From contig CAMTDV010000009.1 in assembly GCA_947069175.1 (NCBI GenBank), forward strand, positions 9,929,663 to 9,993,662: a stretch of DNA of 64,000 bases, written 5' to 3'. The position numbers and the translations under genes were made by a program. This document shows positions 41,321 through 56,100 of the stretch, one piece after another. Each line of letters starts with the position of its first letter. The stretch's first letter is position 1. The DNA comes from Scalesia atractyloides. Taxonomy: Eukaryota > Streptophyta > Magnoliopsida > Asterales > Asteraceae. A model generated the notes under the pieces. That model ran no database searches. It was not told where the DNA came from and saw only the letters and a list, made by a program, of their open reading frames with translations.

Positions 41321-41610
41321 CTCATAGTAATTAATACCTAACCCCTTGTAAAGTGCTTGTCGCAGTCGTCAATTCTTTAAAAAACTTTTTAATTATTTTT
41401 ACTCTATTAGCCAATGAGATAACAAAGTAATGAAATAATTTTTATTAAATATATTGTAGAATCTACGATATATTTGGATCAAAAATAAAGTTTTAAGTAT
41501 TCAAAATCTAAACACACAACATGTCAATTTTTAGACAAAAAAAAACCCTACATTGTTACATTTTAATAATATATTTTAGTTTTTAATGTATTAGTTAATT
41601 ATCGTATAAT

Positions 41611-41710
41611 NNNNNNNNNNNNNNNNNNNNNNNNNNNNNNNNNNNNNNNNNNNNNNNNNNNNNNNNNNNNNNNNNNNNNNNNNNNNNNNNNNNNNNNNNN
41701 NNNNNNNNNN
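41611..41710. other. Scaffold gap (100 N)
   Basis: Exactly 100 N, the conventional placeholder for a gap of unknown size. Confidence 0.99.
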
Positions 41711-43757
41711 CAATAATTTAGAGTAATACGCCTTTGAAGGAGTAATACCCCTGAAGGAAGTTACAGAGTAATACTCCTCAAGGATTAAAGTTTAGGGTTT
41801 ATGGTATCTTGCCTATATATGTGTTATGTAACTTAGATTTATTATTCATTCAAGGGAGATCAATCAAAAAGTTTTGAGAGAGTTCTTGGTGAACAATTTG
41901 TAGAGTTAGAAAGTTTACAAAGAAAGAGTAGGGAGTAAAAAAAATATTTCAAAATATCCGATTTTCTTTGTAAATTTCAAAATGCTCACGGTGCGTTAAA
42001 GATCCTAGTTCGTGTTGATATATTAAGATTAAATGAGATTTAATCTTACGGGTGGTGAAGCGTTTAAACACAATGCATTTTAGAGCTTGGGTGTGATTGA
42101 GTTTAGTCAAGATTGTTCGAGGTTTGAACTAGTATGTTCGTGTTGAAGCAAATTGTTCCTTTGGCGACTAGTTGAAGATTGAGCCTTTATCATATGCCGG
42201 TTAGAGTAGAGAAGATTAGTCTTCTTGGTCCCTCTTCCAAGTTGGTGACTAATCAGATCCTCGAAATAATTAGGAGGTTGTTACACTGAGGGGGAGATCA
42301 GAGATGAAAGTCATCGGATAATTGGTGAATTCATGAAGATACGAGATTGGATCTTGAATATCCGAGACGAAATGATTTCAGACACTCGGTTGAAGGCTTT
42401 GATCAAGATGGCAGATGTACATTTTTGGAGTTTAGTTTGTTATTATTTTATCGAGCTAAACTTCAAGTCTTTGCGGAAGTTGAAGTGTTCGATGTTGGGC
42501 ATTGGAAATCTGACGTTTCATTCTTATGTCGATTAAGTTTGAAGATTATGATCGAGCGAATGTTCGTACATTTGGTTGTAGGTCAGTTCGCGTTAACTTG
42601 ATTCGGGATTAGTTTGAGGGGAAAGATCGACAATGCTTGATGTTAGATTCTTCGGGTTTCTCAGAGCGGCCAAGTGATCGTCAGCAAGTCTTTTATTAGA
42701 AGGGTTGAAGATCGATGTGCTCTGCCGGAAAGTTCAAGTATTCGCCAAAGCGGAAAGCAGACAAGATATCATCAGTCTAGGGGAAGTCTGTAAGTGCAGT
42801 ATCTAGAGAATGAAGATTATTGTGTCAGACAGAACTGATAGCAATAGTTAAGGGGAAATTTGTACGTGCAGTAAACTGCCGGGTGACTGTGGCTTTATCA
42901 GTTCTGGTCAAAAAAGTCAAACCAAGTTCAAGTCAAAGAAGTCAAAGATGTTAAAGCATGACAAGGTTCTGGATTACCTGACTATCTCAGAACTATGGGT
43001 TCCGAGTTATTTGTTAAAGTAAACTAGAATGAAGAGCTCCGGATTATTGGATGATCCAAGTTATTGCTATGTAGTTTCAATTACGTGTAAACCTCGGAAC
43101 TATGTTGTTCCGAGTTATTATGTATGTCCGTGTTATTAGATTAGTTTTCCAGAACATGTATTTGTTCTGGATTTTCTGTATGTGTATCCCGGACAATGTG
43201 TTTTAATGATTTCTTTTTTTAGTTTCAGGGGTAGGGATGAGCTCGGTACCAACCGATATCGAATCGGTACCGGTACCAAAAATACCGGTTATGGTACCTG
43301 TATATGAAGGTAAAATACGGCAGCGAACTGGTACGAGGAATGCCAAAAGTCAGTACCATGAACTGCAAAAGTCGGTACCGAATTGGTACTTAGGATCTTT
43401 CGGTTCGGGAAATTAGGTTCCGGTACTCAGTACTATTCGCTCATTTCTGACCACGGGTTTCATACGAACAACATCATTACCATACAACTAGGGGCGAAGG
43501 TTAGAAGGGGCCGGGAGGGGCGCCCGACACCCCCAACTTTTTGCTTAGTAGTGTTATATATGTAGCTTCGTATAGAAATTTTTGGGTATATGCGTTTTAA
43601 CCCCCGGTTCTATAAAATTTTTGGTATATATGTATCCGATCCCCGTATAATATCTCAAGCTTCGCCACTGCATGCAACTTTTTTGGTTGATTTTCTTTCG
43701 GTTATTTTTAGTGTTTTGTTCTACATTTTGGTTTTATTCTTATCAGCGGTTTCGTGT

Positions 43758-46700
43758 TGTCACACCCCGATTTCCACGTGTACCCGGTGGGCCCGGATGG
43801 GGAATATCGTGACGTAATTGATAACATCGTAACCAATCAAACACAGCACAGCGGAAGTCATGGATTTAAATTACTATTACAAACCGAGAGTTCAAAGTTC
43901 GAAAAATAAATTACAAGGCTTGTAATGAAAGATCCACATGTGGATCGAAATAAATATGTACAAAGTATTTGTTTAACAGACTTCGGCAACTAAGGACTTG
44001 CAAAATCCTCTTATGTCACTACCAAGCAGCTCCCGGCCTAATTCGTGTTGTCACCTGTAACTTGATCTTTTGAAAATACGTCAGTTTTCACTGGTAAATA
44101 CTAATAACCGACACATTTTGAAAATATTTCTGAAAATGATTTTAGGTGCACTTAGCACATTTTATAAATAATTTGGGATAGTTCAAAATGACCTTGTTTA
44201 CAGTTTTACATTTTTGTCAATACATATGGGGTCCGTTGCGGAAACCGAATAACCTGATTAACCGACACGCCACTTAAATAATCCATCATTGGGATTTAAC
44301 ATTTTATTTTGCATTAGCATCTGACAGGTGTATGCCTACACCCCATTCTTAAGGTCATGGTCATTAGTAACTTAAATGAGCCAAGGATATCTCAGACACG
44401 GTCGAGTTAACCCCCAATGTTTAAGTTATCAAACAATACAGAATAAAACGGGTTATGAAGATTTAGTAAATCAAAATCCGATAACATGATCCCACACCCG
44501 ACCAAGCGGTATTATTATACTGTATCCCAAGCCCGTGTAGGGAAAATAGGCTAAAAGTATTTACCTGAGCTACTTCTTCGATATATTTTAATAACTCGGC
44601 CGATAATCAAAAGTAAGTTTAGATGACAATCTACCGGAAGGCTTTAGTCTGGAATGATGGTATTATTAACCAATTTGAACGCTAACGGGTTCTATCTACA
44701 TCATAGACTCGGACTGGCTAGCTTAAAATGATATTTACGGTACGAAACGCTAGATTACGCGCTGACTGGAATAGAATGCAGTTTAAACCCGACAAGTACT
44801 AAGACTTGTTTAATATGGGTAAACATATTTCATTCTGGATTTGATAAGAAAATGATAAGGTTAAACCTGTTTCGGTTGAACTACGTAAACTAGTCACGTA
44901 GGTTTAATCGTACGGTATAAGCGAAACGGGGTAATCGGGTGAGTCGTATACAAGTTCCATATGCCATTATATTTAAAATATGTTTTAATATCAGTAGGAT
45001 ATCAACATGTATGCCCGTTATGGTTTTAAAATCAAGTTACGCCTAAAAAGGGCGTTTTGGTCATTTAATGACTTGTAAAAAGGAGCTTGCAAGTAAACTG
45101 ATGTCATGGTCATGAACATTCTGTAAAAATGATTAATTTATGATGTTATATCATTAGGATATCAAGTATATGTGTGGTTTATAGTTTAGGAGCAAATTAT
45201 GCCTCGAACGGGTATTTTGGTCATTTCACGTATCACTTGACGAATTATTTGGGAATCTGAGTTTAGATTGTATACCTATTGTAAATATATATAAATAAGT
45301 TTTGAAATAAGTAGGTACCAAGTCTTGATGCTCTAATATGGTTTTTAAACCATATTATGCGCCAAAACGGTGATTAAGTCGCTAAATGACGATTTAAATG
45401 GTATTTGAGTGAAACCGTGTTATGAATAGATTTGTATGATGAAAATATGTTATATAATATAATACATCAGTAGGTAATAGGTTTTGTACCTTAAAAATTA
45501 TAAAAATCCATTTTAGGTGCCGTAAGGGCAATAAAAATCGTCAGTTAAGGACTTAATACATGGACTTGTGTATAACTCAGTTTATAATCTGAATAGATAT
45601 CCCAAATAATCCTAATTATGATATTACATCATTAGTAAAGAGTTTTGATGTCAAAATTATGTTTAAGCCGTTTTATATGCCAAAAGGGCGATTTGGTCAC
45701 TTTAAAGCGTAAATTACGCTTATTTAATCAAAACTCGGTTTATGATTAGAATGTTGACCTTAAAATAAGTTAAATAAGTTAATATATCAGTTTACAAGTC
45801 ACATGTATGCTCATTTGTATTTAAACCTCATTTTTAGGCATGAAGGGCATTCTAGCAAAGTTTGGCATAATTAACGGATACTTGCATACAAACTCGGATT
45901 ACTATGTGACCATTAATATAACTCAATAGGGTTATACTATAACCTAAAATGGTCACAATGCAACTTAGAATCAGTAACTAAGGTTGCCAATTCGGGTCAG
46001 AACCCAAAGTCAAAGTGAAAGTCAAACTTTGTGACTTTCGGTTACGAACCGACCTTGACCGGGCTTGATGGGCCGAACATGTTTATACATGTTCTAATAT
46101 TTATTACCAAGTTATTAAAGTGTCAAAATGTATTTTATAGCACCTACATTATCAGATATGAGTTTATTTTAAAAAACTGATCCAGTTTGACTTTTTATCA
46201 ATAACTTTACCCGTCAATTGACCAAGCAAATGTGGTAATCAGGAGGTGCCCTCTTGAGGGATTAACACCTACAAATTTACGATCACTTAGCCACGTTGTT
46301 ACGAACATTTGCTGGACCGTAATGGTCTTAGCCGAAAGTCAAGGCGTTTTTACGTCAACGCTTTGACTTTGGCTTAAAGCCTAAAAAACTGAAAGAGGAG
46401 GGCTAAGAACACTTACACAAGGTCCCTAGAACGACATAAACTGACTTAGGAAGCTCCTATAAGTCCAGGAACTTCCAGAGGTGAAAAAAAGTTGAATGAA
46501 GCAAGTGAGCAAGTTCAAGAGGTGAATCAAGGACCCTTTTATAGTGAAGGGGAAGTAAGGAGGTGATACCAGGTGCCAAGGGGAGTTGTGAGGTTGCAAC
46601 AAGTTTTTAGGGATGTGTTACAAGCAGCAAAGGTGTGGCAATGGCGAGCTAAGTGGCAGGGGCAGAAGTTGCCACCATTCTGCTTGCTGGCAACCACTTA

Positions 46701-46983
46701 CGGACCATATGGCAAAAGCCTTGCGGTCCGTAAGGCCTTCAGGCGCCATGAACATTCAAATGGTTACGGACCGTAACCATAAAGGCTTGCGGTCCGTAAC
46801 CGCCTCCCAAAACATGTATTTTGGCATTTTTCATGTTTGGTCCCTTCGCTTTGATTAGCCGTCGTTCAGAGGTTGAATTTTAACATAACGACGCTTCTGG
46901 TCCCTCTCGGCCAACACGTGACAACGAGGATTAGCAGAACACGTGCCGGAATTTTTCAGGACGGGTTTTTACAAGGTGTTACA
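43758..46983. mobile_element. Second copy of the solo LTR
   Basis: Same ends TGTCACACC...GGTGTTACA and the same CGTGT flanks (43753-43757, 46984-46988) as 11578-14810, about 7 bp shorter through small indels. Because the flanking DNA also matches, it is the same insertion duplicated in the assembly, not an independent one. Confidence 0.85.
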
Positions 46984-47999
46984 CGTGTGCAACGTGCTCG
47001 TAGTGATTTCAAAACACAGACTAAATAACAAAAGAAGTTTGCCACAACGCGGCGACGATGATAAACCTAGTTTGTTTAACTAAAAAGAGTGAGCGATGAT
47101 GATGACCGAATAAAGTGAATTGTGATAGAATGTGTTAGAGTAATGTGTCAATTTGTGATTGGATGTGGTGTGTCATGGATTCTGATAAGTGATCACCACT
47201 CCTTTCACCCTTCAACCCAAGGAGAGACCATCTATTTAGTTTGTTCGGATAGACGTATAAACGTTTTGGATTTCTAAAGAGATAGAAATGCCCATACAGC
47301 CCAGTCCTCCTAATGTGAATAAGCACAAGAATAAGGGTTAAATGCGGCACAGTTTTGCTACTACCATTCGTCATGTACAGTCTAAAGGGGACACTATTAT
47401 ATCACAGTCAAATTGGTTTCAACCTGATCCAAAGCGATTTGAATATTTTTTCACCCAAACCAGTTTATGAACTTAACAGTCTTCTCCTTAAACTAGTTTG
47501 GTTTTGACCAAAGTTGACCAAACAATTCGATTTATAACCCGAACTCGTTTTTCAAAAAAAAAAAGAACTGATTTGTACACCTAAACCTAGAGATGAACAT
47601 CAAACCAGTTCTTAAAACCCGACCCAACCGAAACTAGTTTGGAACTGTTATCATACAAACCGGTTCGGTTTGGTATACGAATCGTAGCTTTGGGACCGGT
47701 TCCCGTTCTCCACTGAAAAAACCGAACCGGTAAGAAAAACCGGTCCATTTTTAATAGAATGTTATTTTATTGATTTAAATAAAAAGTATATAAAAACCGG
47801 TTATTTTTATCCTAAAATAGTTCAAATATTATTAAAAAAAATCGTATTTTATGTTCTTTTTCTTACAATTTGGTTGTAAAAACGGTTAAGAAAAATTGCG
47901 CGCAAGAACTTGTTTGGAACCGAAACCCGCCAAACCGGGGCGGAACAAAACCGAAACCAGTTTAGCCAAGAACCGGCAAATAAAACCGGTTTGGATCCA

Positions 48000-50900
48000 A
48001 AAAAACCCGAAATGTTCATCTCTCCCGAACTTTTTCCTGATAAATTTTTTACTTTAAAAACCGAACTTCCTGATCGGTATCCTAGGGGGAAGGGCCCCCA
48101 TATTTTTTTTCAGGGGCTTGTTTGCAAAATCAACAAAATTACACAATTAAAAAACCATTCGCCCCAGTCCCTCAAATAGTAAAAAAGCACAAAAGCCAGG
48201 TTTTAAAACGGAGAAAAAAGCCCTTTAAAAAAGGTAAAAACAAAAATACAGTAGGGTGAGAGGGGGGAACAATAGGGCTCGGAAAAGGTGAATGAGGCTC
48301 CGGCGGGGGAGAGACGGTACGTTTCAAAAGGGTGGTTGCCCCCTTTCTTTTTCACTGCCCCACCCGGTGTTGGGCCCTTTGATTTCATCCCCATGCATGG
48401 TTCACCATTAATCAACCCCCCTTTTAAAAAACGGGACAGCAAAAATTCCTTTGTTTTAAATACAGATCTGGTTTTCTGTCATTTTTTGAAGGGAAAAACG
48501 GGCCCCAAAGATACTCTTTATAATTATTTATGTTTTTTTGGGGGGGGAATTTTCTGGCTTTTTTCCCGCTTGTTAAACCTTTAAAAGGTTTTTTGGGGAT
48601 TTGCTTATTTTTTTTTTTTTTTAATTTATTAACTAGAGGTGAGGGGTTTATATCTTTTTCTGCTTTTAATTTTTCCGAGCTTGGGTTTGGGCTTTTTTTT
48701 GGTTTAAAACCGACCCGTACCCTTGGCGGGGCAACTTTTAAATGATTTTTGCGCCCATGGCGGTGTTTGTTTATCTTTGTCCGGTTCCAGTTTTGCGGGG
48801 ATCTGACCCTCATACTTGGAATTTCACTGTAACAAACCAAATTTAGTTTTTTTGTATTTTAATTTTTAAACTTCACTTAAACAAAAATGAAGCAATTGAA
48901 AAGGGGGAGGGGGTTTTTTTTTTGTTTAAAATTTGGAAAACCCTGCCTATGAATTTAGGGAATAAAACTACCCTTTCTTTTAAAAATTTTCTGCCCAAAT
49001 TTTTGGGGGATTTGGGAAAGGGCTTTTTGATTCACCCCCTTTTTGGGGGTTTGTAAAAGAACAATCTTGCCATTCCCCTTTTGGGGGGCCCGGGGCCCTA
49101 GAGCGGCATCCGGGGTTTATTTGAAAATTTTTAAAAAAAAATTAAACCTTTCCCCTATGCGGATTTTCTAGTTTTCACCACTGCCACTGCACGTTGTATT
49201 GGTACGGGATTTTTTTAAACCGGGAACCCCAAGCCATAAAACGTTGTATTCTTTTTTCCCTTTTGGGGAATTTGAAAACCCTAAACACAAGCCTTTTTAA
49301 AATTTATTTAGAAGGGAAATTTTTAAAATTGGGAAACCCGAATACAATCCTTGTGGCCCCATATATCGAAAAAAAGTCAAGCCTGTTTTTTAAAATGGGT
49401 TTAGAGGGAGTAAACATTTTAATTTTCATGGATCTTTATATAAAGTCCCTTTTGGTTGTTCATCAAAGGCTTAAAAATCTATATTTTTCATCGCTAAAGG
49501 GGTTTTTGGGCCCCTTGTGGTACTAAGGTGTGAAAATAATGTCTTTCCTTTTGTTGCGCTCAATGGTTTGGTCCCCCAAAAAAACGTTTGGTTTTTGGTT
49601 AAAGGGGTGTGTAAAAAAATGTTTTTCCCGGGGTGCGCTCATGGTTTAAAGTCCCCCAATGAACGAGGGTGTTGGGTTGGAAAAAAATTTAATTTTTTTT
49701 AAAAGCAAAAAAATTTCTGATAATTTGTTTAAATTTAAACTAATCGGGTAAACGGGGACAAAAAGGGGAGTTTGTTTCGATAGAAAATGGTATTGAGGGG
49801 GCCCAGTATAATGGGGAAAGAGAAAGCTTTTGAAAGGTTATATTTGTCTTTTTAAATTTACTTTATATTATTAGTTTAAATTTTTTTTTTTTGGGCCCTA
49901 AACATCAAGTATTTTTTGTTTTTTAAATGTTTTTAAAAGATTGGATGTTTTACTTGTAGAGAAAGTCAAGTTTAAAATTTTAAAAATGTTTTTAAAAAAA
50001 CACATTTTGAGCTAAGATAAAGAAAAGGGGAAATTTTTATGAAAGTAGGGGAAAAGATGATACTCAATGGGATTTTTTAAAGCCCACAGGGTTTGTTTGA
50101 GGACGGTTTTGAGAGGCAAAAAAATTGATTAAAAGATGTGGAGGGTGGGGATGGGTATCATTTGAAAAAATGAAACCCACCAAGGATTAAGGATCTACAT
50201 GTTTATCAGTTGGGTCAAGCAAACCCAGGGCCCAAAGTTATTAAAAAAAATTTAAATTTTTATTTTTAAATTTTATTTTATTATTTTTAATAGGGATAAA
50301 ACTAAGGGTTTGGGGAAAGCATATAAATTGAGAATATGGGATTTGTAGGTGTGCTTTGGGACTTTTAAATAGATTATGGGATTCCCATTTGCTTAACTGA
50401 AAACCCCTCAAACCCTCAAGGGTTTGGTGGGGTTTTTCATTTTTATAAAATCATGTAAAGGGTTAAAACGACCTGCTTTTTAAAAATGTTTTTTTCCCCA
50501 AATTTTTAAAAATGATATTTTTTTTATGTTTTCTATAACCCTTTCAGGAATTTCCCTTTTAGAAAGTACTTTTAGTTAGTTTTAAAATAAAATTTTAAAT
50601 AGAATACGGCCTTTTAAATTTATACCCAAATTTGGGGGTTTTAATGAAAAGTAAAGGGTTTTGAGTTTAAAACCCACAGGTTCAATTTTCGTTTTTCCGA
50701 TCCCAATGGGTTTTTTATCTAGTGGGCCCTTTTGGGAAAGACGATTTTTCCCCCAAAAATGAAGATGATGGGTTTGGGCTCCCCGTGCTATTTTCGGTGT
50801 CTTTTTCCCAAATTTGGGGGGGAAAAAATATAAAAAAAATAATTTAATATCTTTTAGGTTAATAAATTTCCCCAAAAATTATTAATTTTTGGTCCCAACA

Positions 50901-53116
50901 TATTTTTTTAGTTAAAAAAAAAAGTTTAAAGAAAAACCCTTATTTTTTTTAGTTTAATTAAACATGTAGGCTATAAACGTTTAGGACTTCAAAAAAAAGG
51001 GTAAAGGCCCCATGGGGCCCCAATCTCCAAACGTAAATAAACAAAAAAAACGGGGTTTAAATGTGAAACAATTTCGCAAACCCAACCTTTTGGGAAAAAA
51101 ATTTTTGCTCGGTAAGAAGGGGGGCCCCGGGGGAAGGGGAGACGGTAGGTTTAAAAAAGGGCGGTTGCCACCCCCCCTTTCTTGCCACTGACCCTCATTA
51201 AATTTGATGATGATGTTTGAGCCCAATGACTTATTCCCCTTTTTTAAAACCCGCCCTTCTTTAAAAAAAAAAGGCATCCAGAACAGCAAAAAAACATCTT
51301 GGGGAAAAAAAATTGCCCAAATTATCCCTTTCTTCTCTTTTCTTTCTTTTATGTTAAATCTTCTGTCCCCCGGCGATGAAGTTTTTGTTGGGGGGCATAT
51401 TATTTTATTCCGGCAAAAGCGGAAAATTGTGTGGAGTGGGCCTTTTATCTTGGGGGGGCCCAACCCCGGATTGGATGCAGCCATGGGGTTTTTTTCGGAC
51501 CCCACTCTGTCCGCTTTCATTTTTGCAGTTCCGAGCCAACAAGAAAACCCATTTTTTGCTGTCGAATATTATGTTGACTCAGACAAAATTGAGGGCGATT
51601 TCGGGAAGGAAAAGGTTTTTTTTGGGGGGTTTTGCCTCCTCTGTTAAATTTCGATTTTGACTTTTTTTTAAAGTCAAAAAATCTTTTCTTTGAAGCCCAT
51701 GATTTTCTTCTTTAAATAAAAAACCCTTTTCATCTTTAAAAAGATAACAATTTAGTATTATTATTCTTATTATTTATTAGATTTTAAATTGCACGGAGGC
51801 CCAAAAAATTTTTTAATGGATGATATTAAATTTGGTTTTTATCTCCGCCCAAAATTTTCAATTCTTGTCTGTTGAAGAAGAAGGGGGGGGGTGATTATGA
51901 GGGTTTTGATGTTTTTTTAAAGGCTGGGGAGGGTTTTTCGTTTTTGTTTGGTCTGAGGGGAAATCGAGAAAAAAAATGGGGAATTCTCCGCGTCTTGGCA
52001 GGGGAAACCCCGGGGCTTTCCTTGGAACCGGGTTTAGGTATGCACCCATGGCGGATTTATCCACTTGTTCAAAGGTTAAAGATCGGGCCCTCTTAATTTT
52101 TTTTAAAACATCGGCAACGGTACTGGAAAAACTGTCATTTTTTTGGGTTTTGGGTTTACTTTCAATGATCCCGTACTAAAACCCCCCAAAAGCGGTATGA
52201 TTCCCGGTTGGTTTTGACTTAGTACTTTGGCCGAAAAAAAAGCGGGTTTTTGCCCCAAAACCCGGTTTTTTGAAACCTTTTCAATCCCCACCCACTTTTT
52301 TTAAAATTGGGGGTTTTATCATAGTTGTAAAATAGAAATCCTAAGCGGCTATGTTCTTTTTTGTTTTTTTTTTTTATATATAAAGGCCCCAAAAAACGCA
52401 AAAAGGTTTGGGGAAACCGGGTTCTTTTTCAAAAATCAAAAAGCTTTATAGGTTTTGTTTTGTATAAAGCCTTGGACCAAAGGGCCCACATAAACTCAAA
52501 AAACAGGACAGAGCCAAATTGGGGGATGACCCCGTTCTTTAAGCTTTAAAACCCCAATGATCCCTGAAAAAACCACCCGTTTAACTTTTAACGTTTTTTT
52601 CAAAAAATTTTAGTAAAAAAATTTTTAAAAAGTTAGTCCCTTTTCATTTTCCCTCCCCCCAAAATATTTTTACTTTTATATGGGGCACCCCCCAAGGGGG
52701 AAAAAAGGTGGGGCCCAATTTTATGTATTTTAATGCTTTTAAAACCATTGGATTCCTTATCTCATTGGAAACCAAAACAGTCAATTGTTATCTATCCCTT
52801 CTGAATTGTGTTGGCGATAAAGATTTCGTTCTGCATATAATATATTTTATTCCGTTTCATAATAATAATAAAAATTTTTAGTGGATGTTTTTGTGAAAGG
52901 GGGGCCTATATTTGGGGGGGGAAAACAGGGGTTTGTGGTGCACCCTTTGGGCCCGGTTTTGGGAATCACTTTGTACCCTTTCTTATTTGCAAAATTTTAC
53001 CCAAAAAAAAAACCACACTTTGTTTCGAATTTATTCTCACTCAGACGAAGTGAGGCGTTTTAAAAGGGGGAAAGGGGGGTTTTTTTAAATTTTTTGGTTT
53101 TGCCCTCCTCTTTCCC

Positions 53117-53156
<40 letters not shown>

Positions 53157-56100
53157 TTTTTTTTTTTTTTAAATAACCATCACCCATCTTACTCATTTAA
53201 AACCCCTTCATACTTTTGAATCAAAAACCCCTTTCATCATTCAAACACAAAAAACGTTTTTGTTGTTGCTGCGGCTGCTGCCAAACTTATTTTTATTGTT
53301 GTTTTTAAATTTAATGGTTGCCCCCTTTTGGTATTTAAATTTGGGGTTTAAAAAGTTGCCCCTTTTTCAATTTTAAAAAGGCTGTGATGATTTTTAAATG
53401 TGTCTGGGGGGAAAACGAGAAAAGGGATGAGTTTACCCGCATCTTGGCGGGGGAAACCCGGGGTCTGTGATTGTTTTGAATGAGTTTGGGTTTTCACAGG
53501 GCCCCCCCGGGTTTGGGTTTATGAAAGCCATGGCGGATTTTTTCCACTCTGTTCGTTTTTTTAAGATCGGGCCCTTTAATCGTTTTATGATGAGCCTACA
53601 AATGGTTTCATCTAAATTTTTTTATAATTTTTTTTTTTTTTAAATTAGGGATTTAACTATTAAAAAATGAATTGAAAAAGGGAAAAAACCAAAAAAAGGT
53701 TTATGATAAAATATGCTTTTTGGGAAAAATTAATGTGGTATTTTACAAAGTTGCTCTAAAACCATTTTCATTTTCATTTTGGTTCCCTTGTTGGTTGCTA
53801 AAAGACGGTATGGGGGTGGGAAAACCCTTTCCCATTTCATTTCACCCGGTTTTAAATTTGGTTCTAGTGATTTTTGTAGCTTTGAAGTTGGCTTTGGGAT
53901 AAATTTTTTTATGATATTGTTTTATACTAAATTGAAAATTGTTGGTGCCCTTCAGTCCTTTCATTTTTTGGTTTTTGAAAATATTGCTTGGGGTTTGGCG
54001 GGTTTAATCTTTTATTCACGCTTAAAGGGTTTGATGCTTGCCTTGACTAGAAAATGAAGTTGACCCCATTTGGGGTGCAGTTTTTTTAAGAAGCTAGGCG
54101 CTAGTGGGTGGTGGGGTCCCGGTAGGGGCCCCTAATCGGGTCATTATGGTTTAAATTTTGGTTGAGATTTTTATATAAAATTTTTTGTTGTTATGTACCC
54201 CCAAAACTTTTTTTTATATGTAATTTTTTAAATTGACCTTTTTTAAAAACCCCCTAAATTGACCTATTTTCTTTCTTTCTCTTCTGTATATAGGGTATTT
54301 TACTATCTTTTTTTTGGGCGAGGAAGATTTTGTTCTGTATATAATATTTATTCCAAGCATCTAATAAAAAAGTTAGGGGGGATGTTGTTTTGAAAGTGGG
54401 CCCGTATCTTGGCGGGGCAAAAAAGGGTTGGTCCCCGGCCATGGCGGTTTTCCCGCCCCCACTTTACCCGCTTTATATTTGCAAAATCTGACTCAAGCGA
54501 AATTAGGCGTTTTTCAGAGAAGGTTTTTAAAAGGGTGGTTCCCCTTTCTCTTTCAAAGTCCGTTTTTGATTTTTTTTTAAAAGCCCAAAAAAATCCGTTT
54601 TTTAAAACCCCCATGTTTTTTCTTCAAAAAATAAAATCTTCATCTTTCAAAGTTTTAAAAGTTTTTAAAATTATTTATTAGGGGAAAATTGCCCGGTGGT
54701 CCGGGAAAAATCTTGAAATTGCTTTTAAAAAAAAATTTCAGGGAGGGGCCCCTGTGATATATAAAAATTTTAGGGAAATTAAAAATTTCCTGTTTAAAGG
54801 GGGATGGCTGGGGAGGGAAAAAAAAACCAAAAAAAAAGTGAAATAGGAAAAGATGGATTATCCGCTCTTGGGGGGAAACCCCGGGTTTTATGGTCTTTTG
54901 GGGGTTTAAATAGAATTTTGGGGTTTTGTTTTTCTCGAGTTTTTCCCGGTGGGGCAAAAGCCGAGCTGGGACCCGGGTGGGCTTTATGAACAAGGTTTGT
55001 GCCCTTTTACAATCAAACCATCACCTTATAAAACGCTGGATGTTATAGGCCGATTCCCAAATATGCACGTTTAGATTATCGTTAAGGATGTACCCCAGTC
55101 GTCTTGTTTGTAAAAAGCTACACGTTTTTTTGTTTTTTTAAAAGGGGGCAGGGATAAACCCAAATTTAGTGATTTGAAACAATTTTGAGATTATCTGAAT
55201 CTTGGCGGGGGACTCAGATGGTTTTGTGAAAAAAAAGAGTATATCTTTTATTTTCGCTTTTGCATTAGAAAATTTATGCAGCCATGGCGGTTTGTATCCG
55301 TTTTGTTCGGTTCCCTTAAAAATTTGAGCCTCAAAATTGAAGTATTGGTTCATTTTTGAGCTAAATTTAAAGCTGTTTTACTTTTTTTCCCCGTTGTTCA
55401 CGTTTAATAAACACCCTTTGAGGGGCAAAAAACCAAAGTGAACATCAAAGGCCCTTTATAAATTTCCCTAGGCGATGGGGTTTTGTTTTCTGCTTTTTTA
55501 ATTGTTCTGAGCAGGGGGTTAGGGCAAAACCGGGGGAAAAATTGGGCTTGTAAATTGGGGGGGCCAAAACAGGGTTTGATGTTGCAGCCATGGCGGGGGC
55601 CGACCCCTTTAGGTTCAGTTCCAGCCCTTACGATCTGACCCGTCATGAAAAAAATTCATGTTAAAATTTTTCGAGTTTTAAGAGTCTTTTGAAAAAAGGT
55701 AACATCACTAAGATGTCACCCAAAAGGCGGTGCCCCCTATAGGGTACGCTTAAAATTTCCGGGATTTTGCTCTTTAAAGTTTTGTTCTAAATTTTTAAAA
55801 ACCCAGTATTTCCCTTTTGGGTTCTTACCCAAAAAAGTTGAAAAAGGGTTTTTGCATTGTTTTGTTACAGCTGATTATTTGATTTTGTTTGTTATTATCG
55901 TGCATCAATTTCACAATTTTTGGGAAATCCACCAAAATAGTGTATCTGTAATGTGTTCTTGGCATGGCACACTTTATGGCTAACTGAATGATTTTTGATC
56001 CTTCACATTGAAAGCATTACAGTTTGCACCGTAGTGTTTTGGGGTTTTTATTTTTTTATGTTAGCGGGTTAAAGGGCCTCACATTTTGATTTGGGTTATT

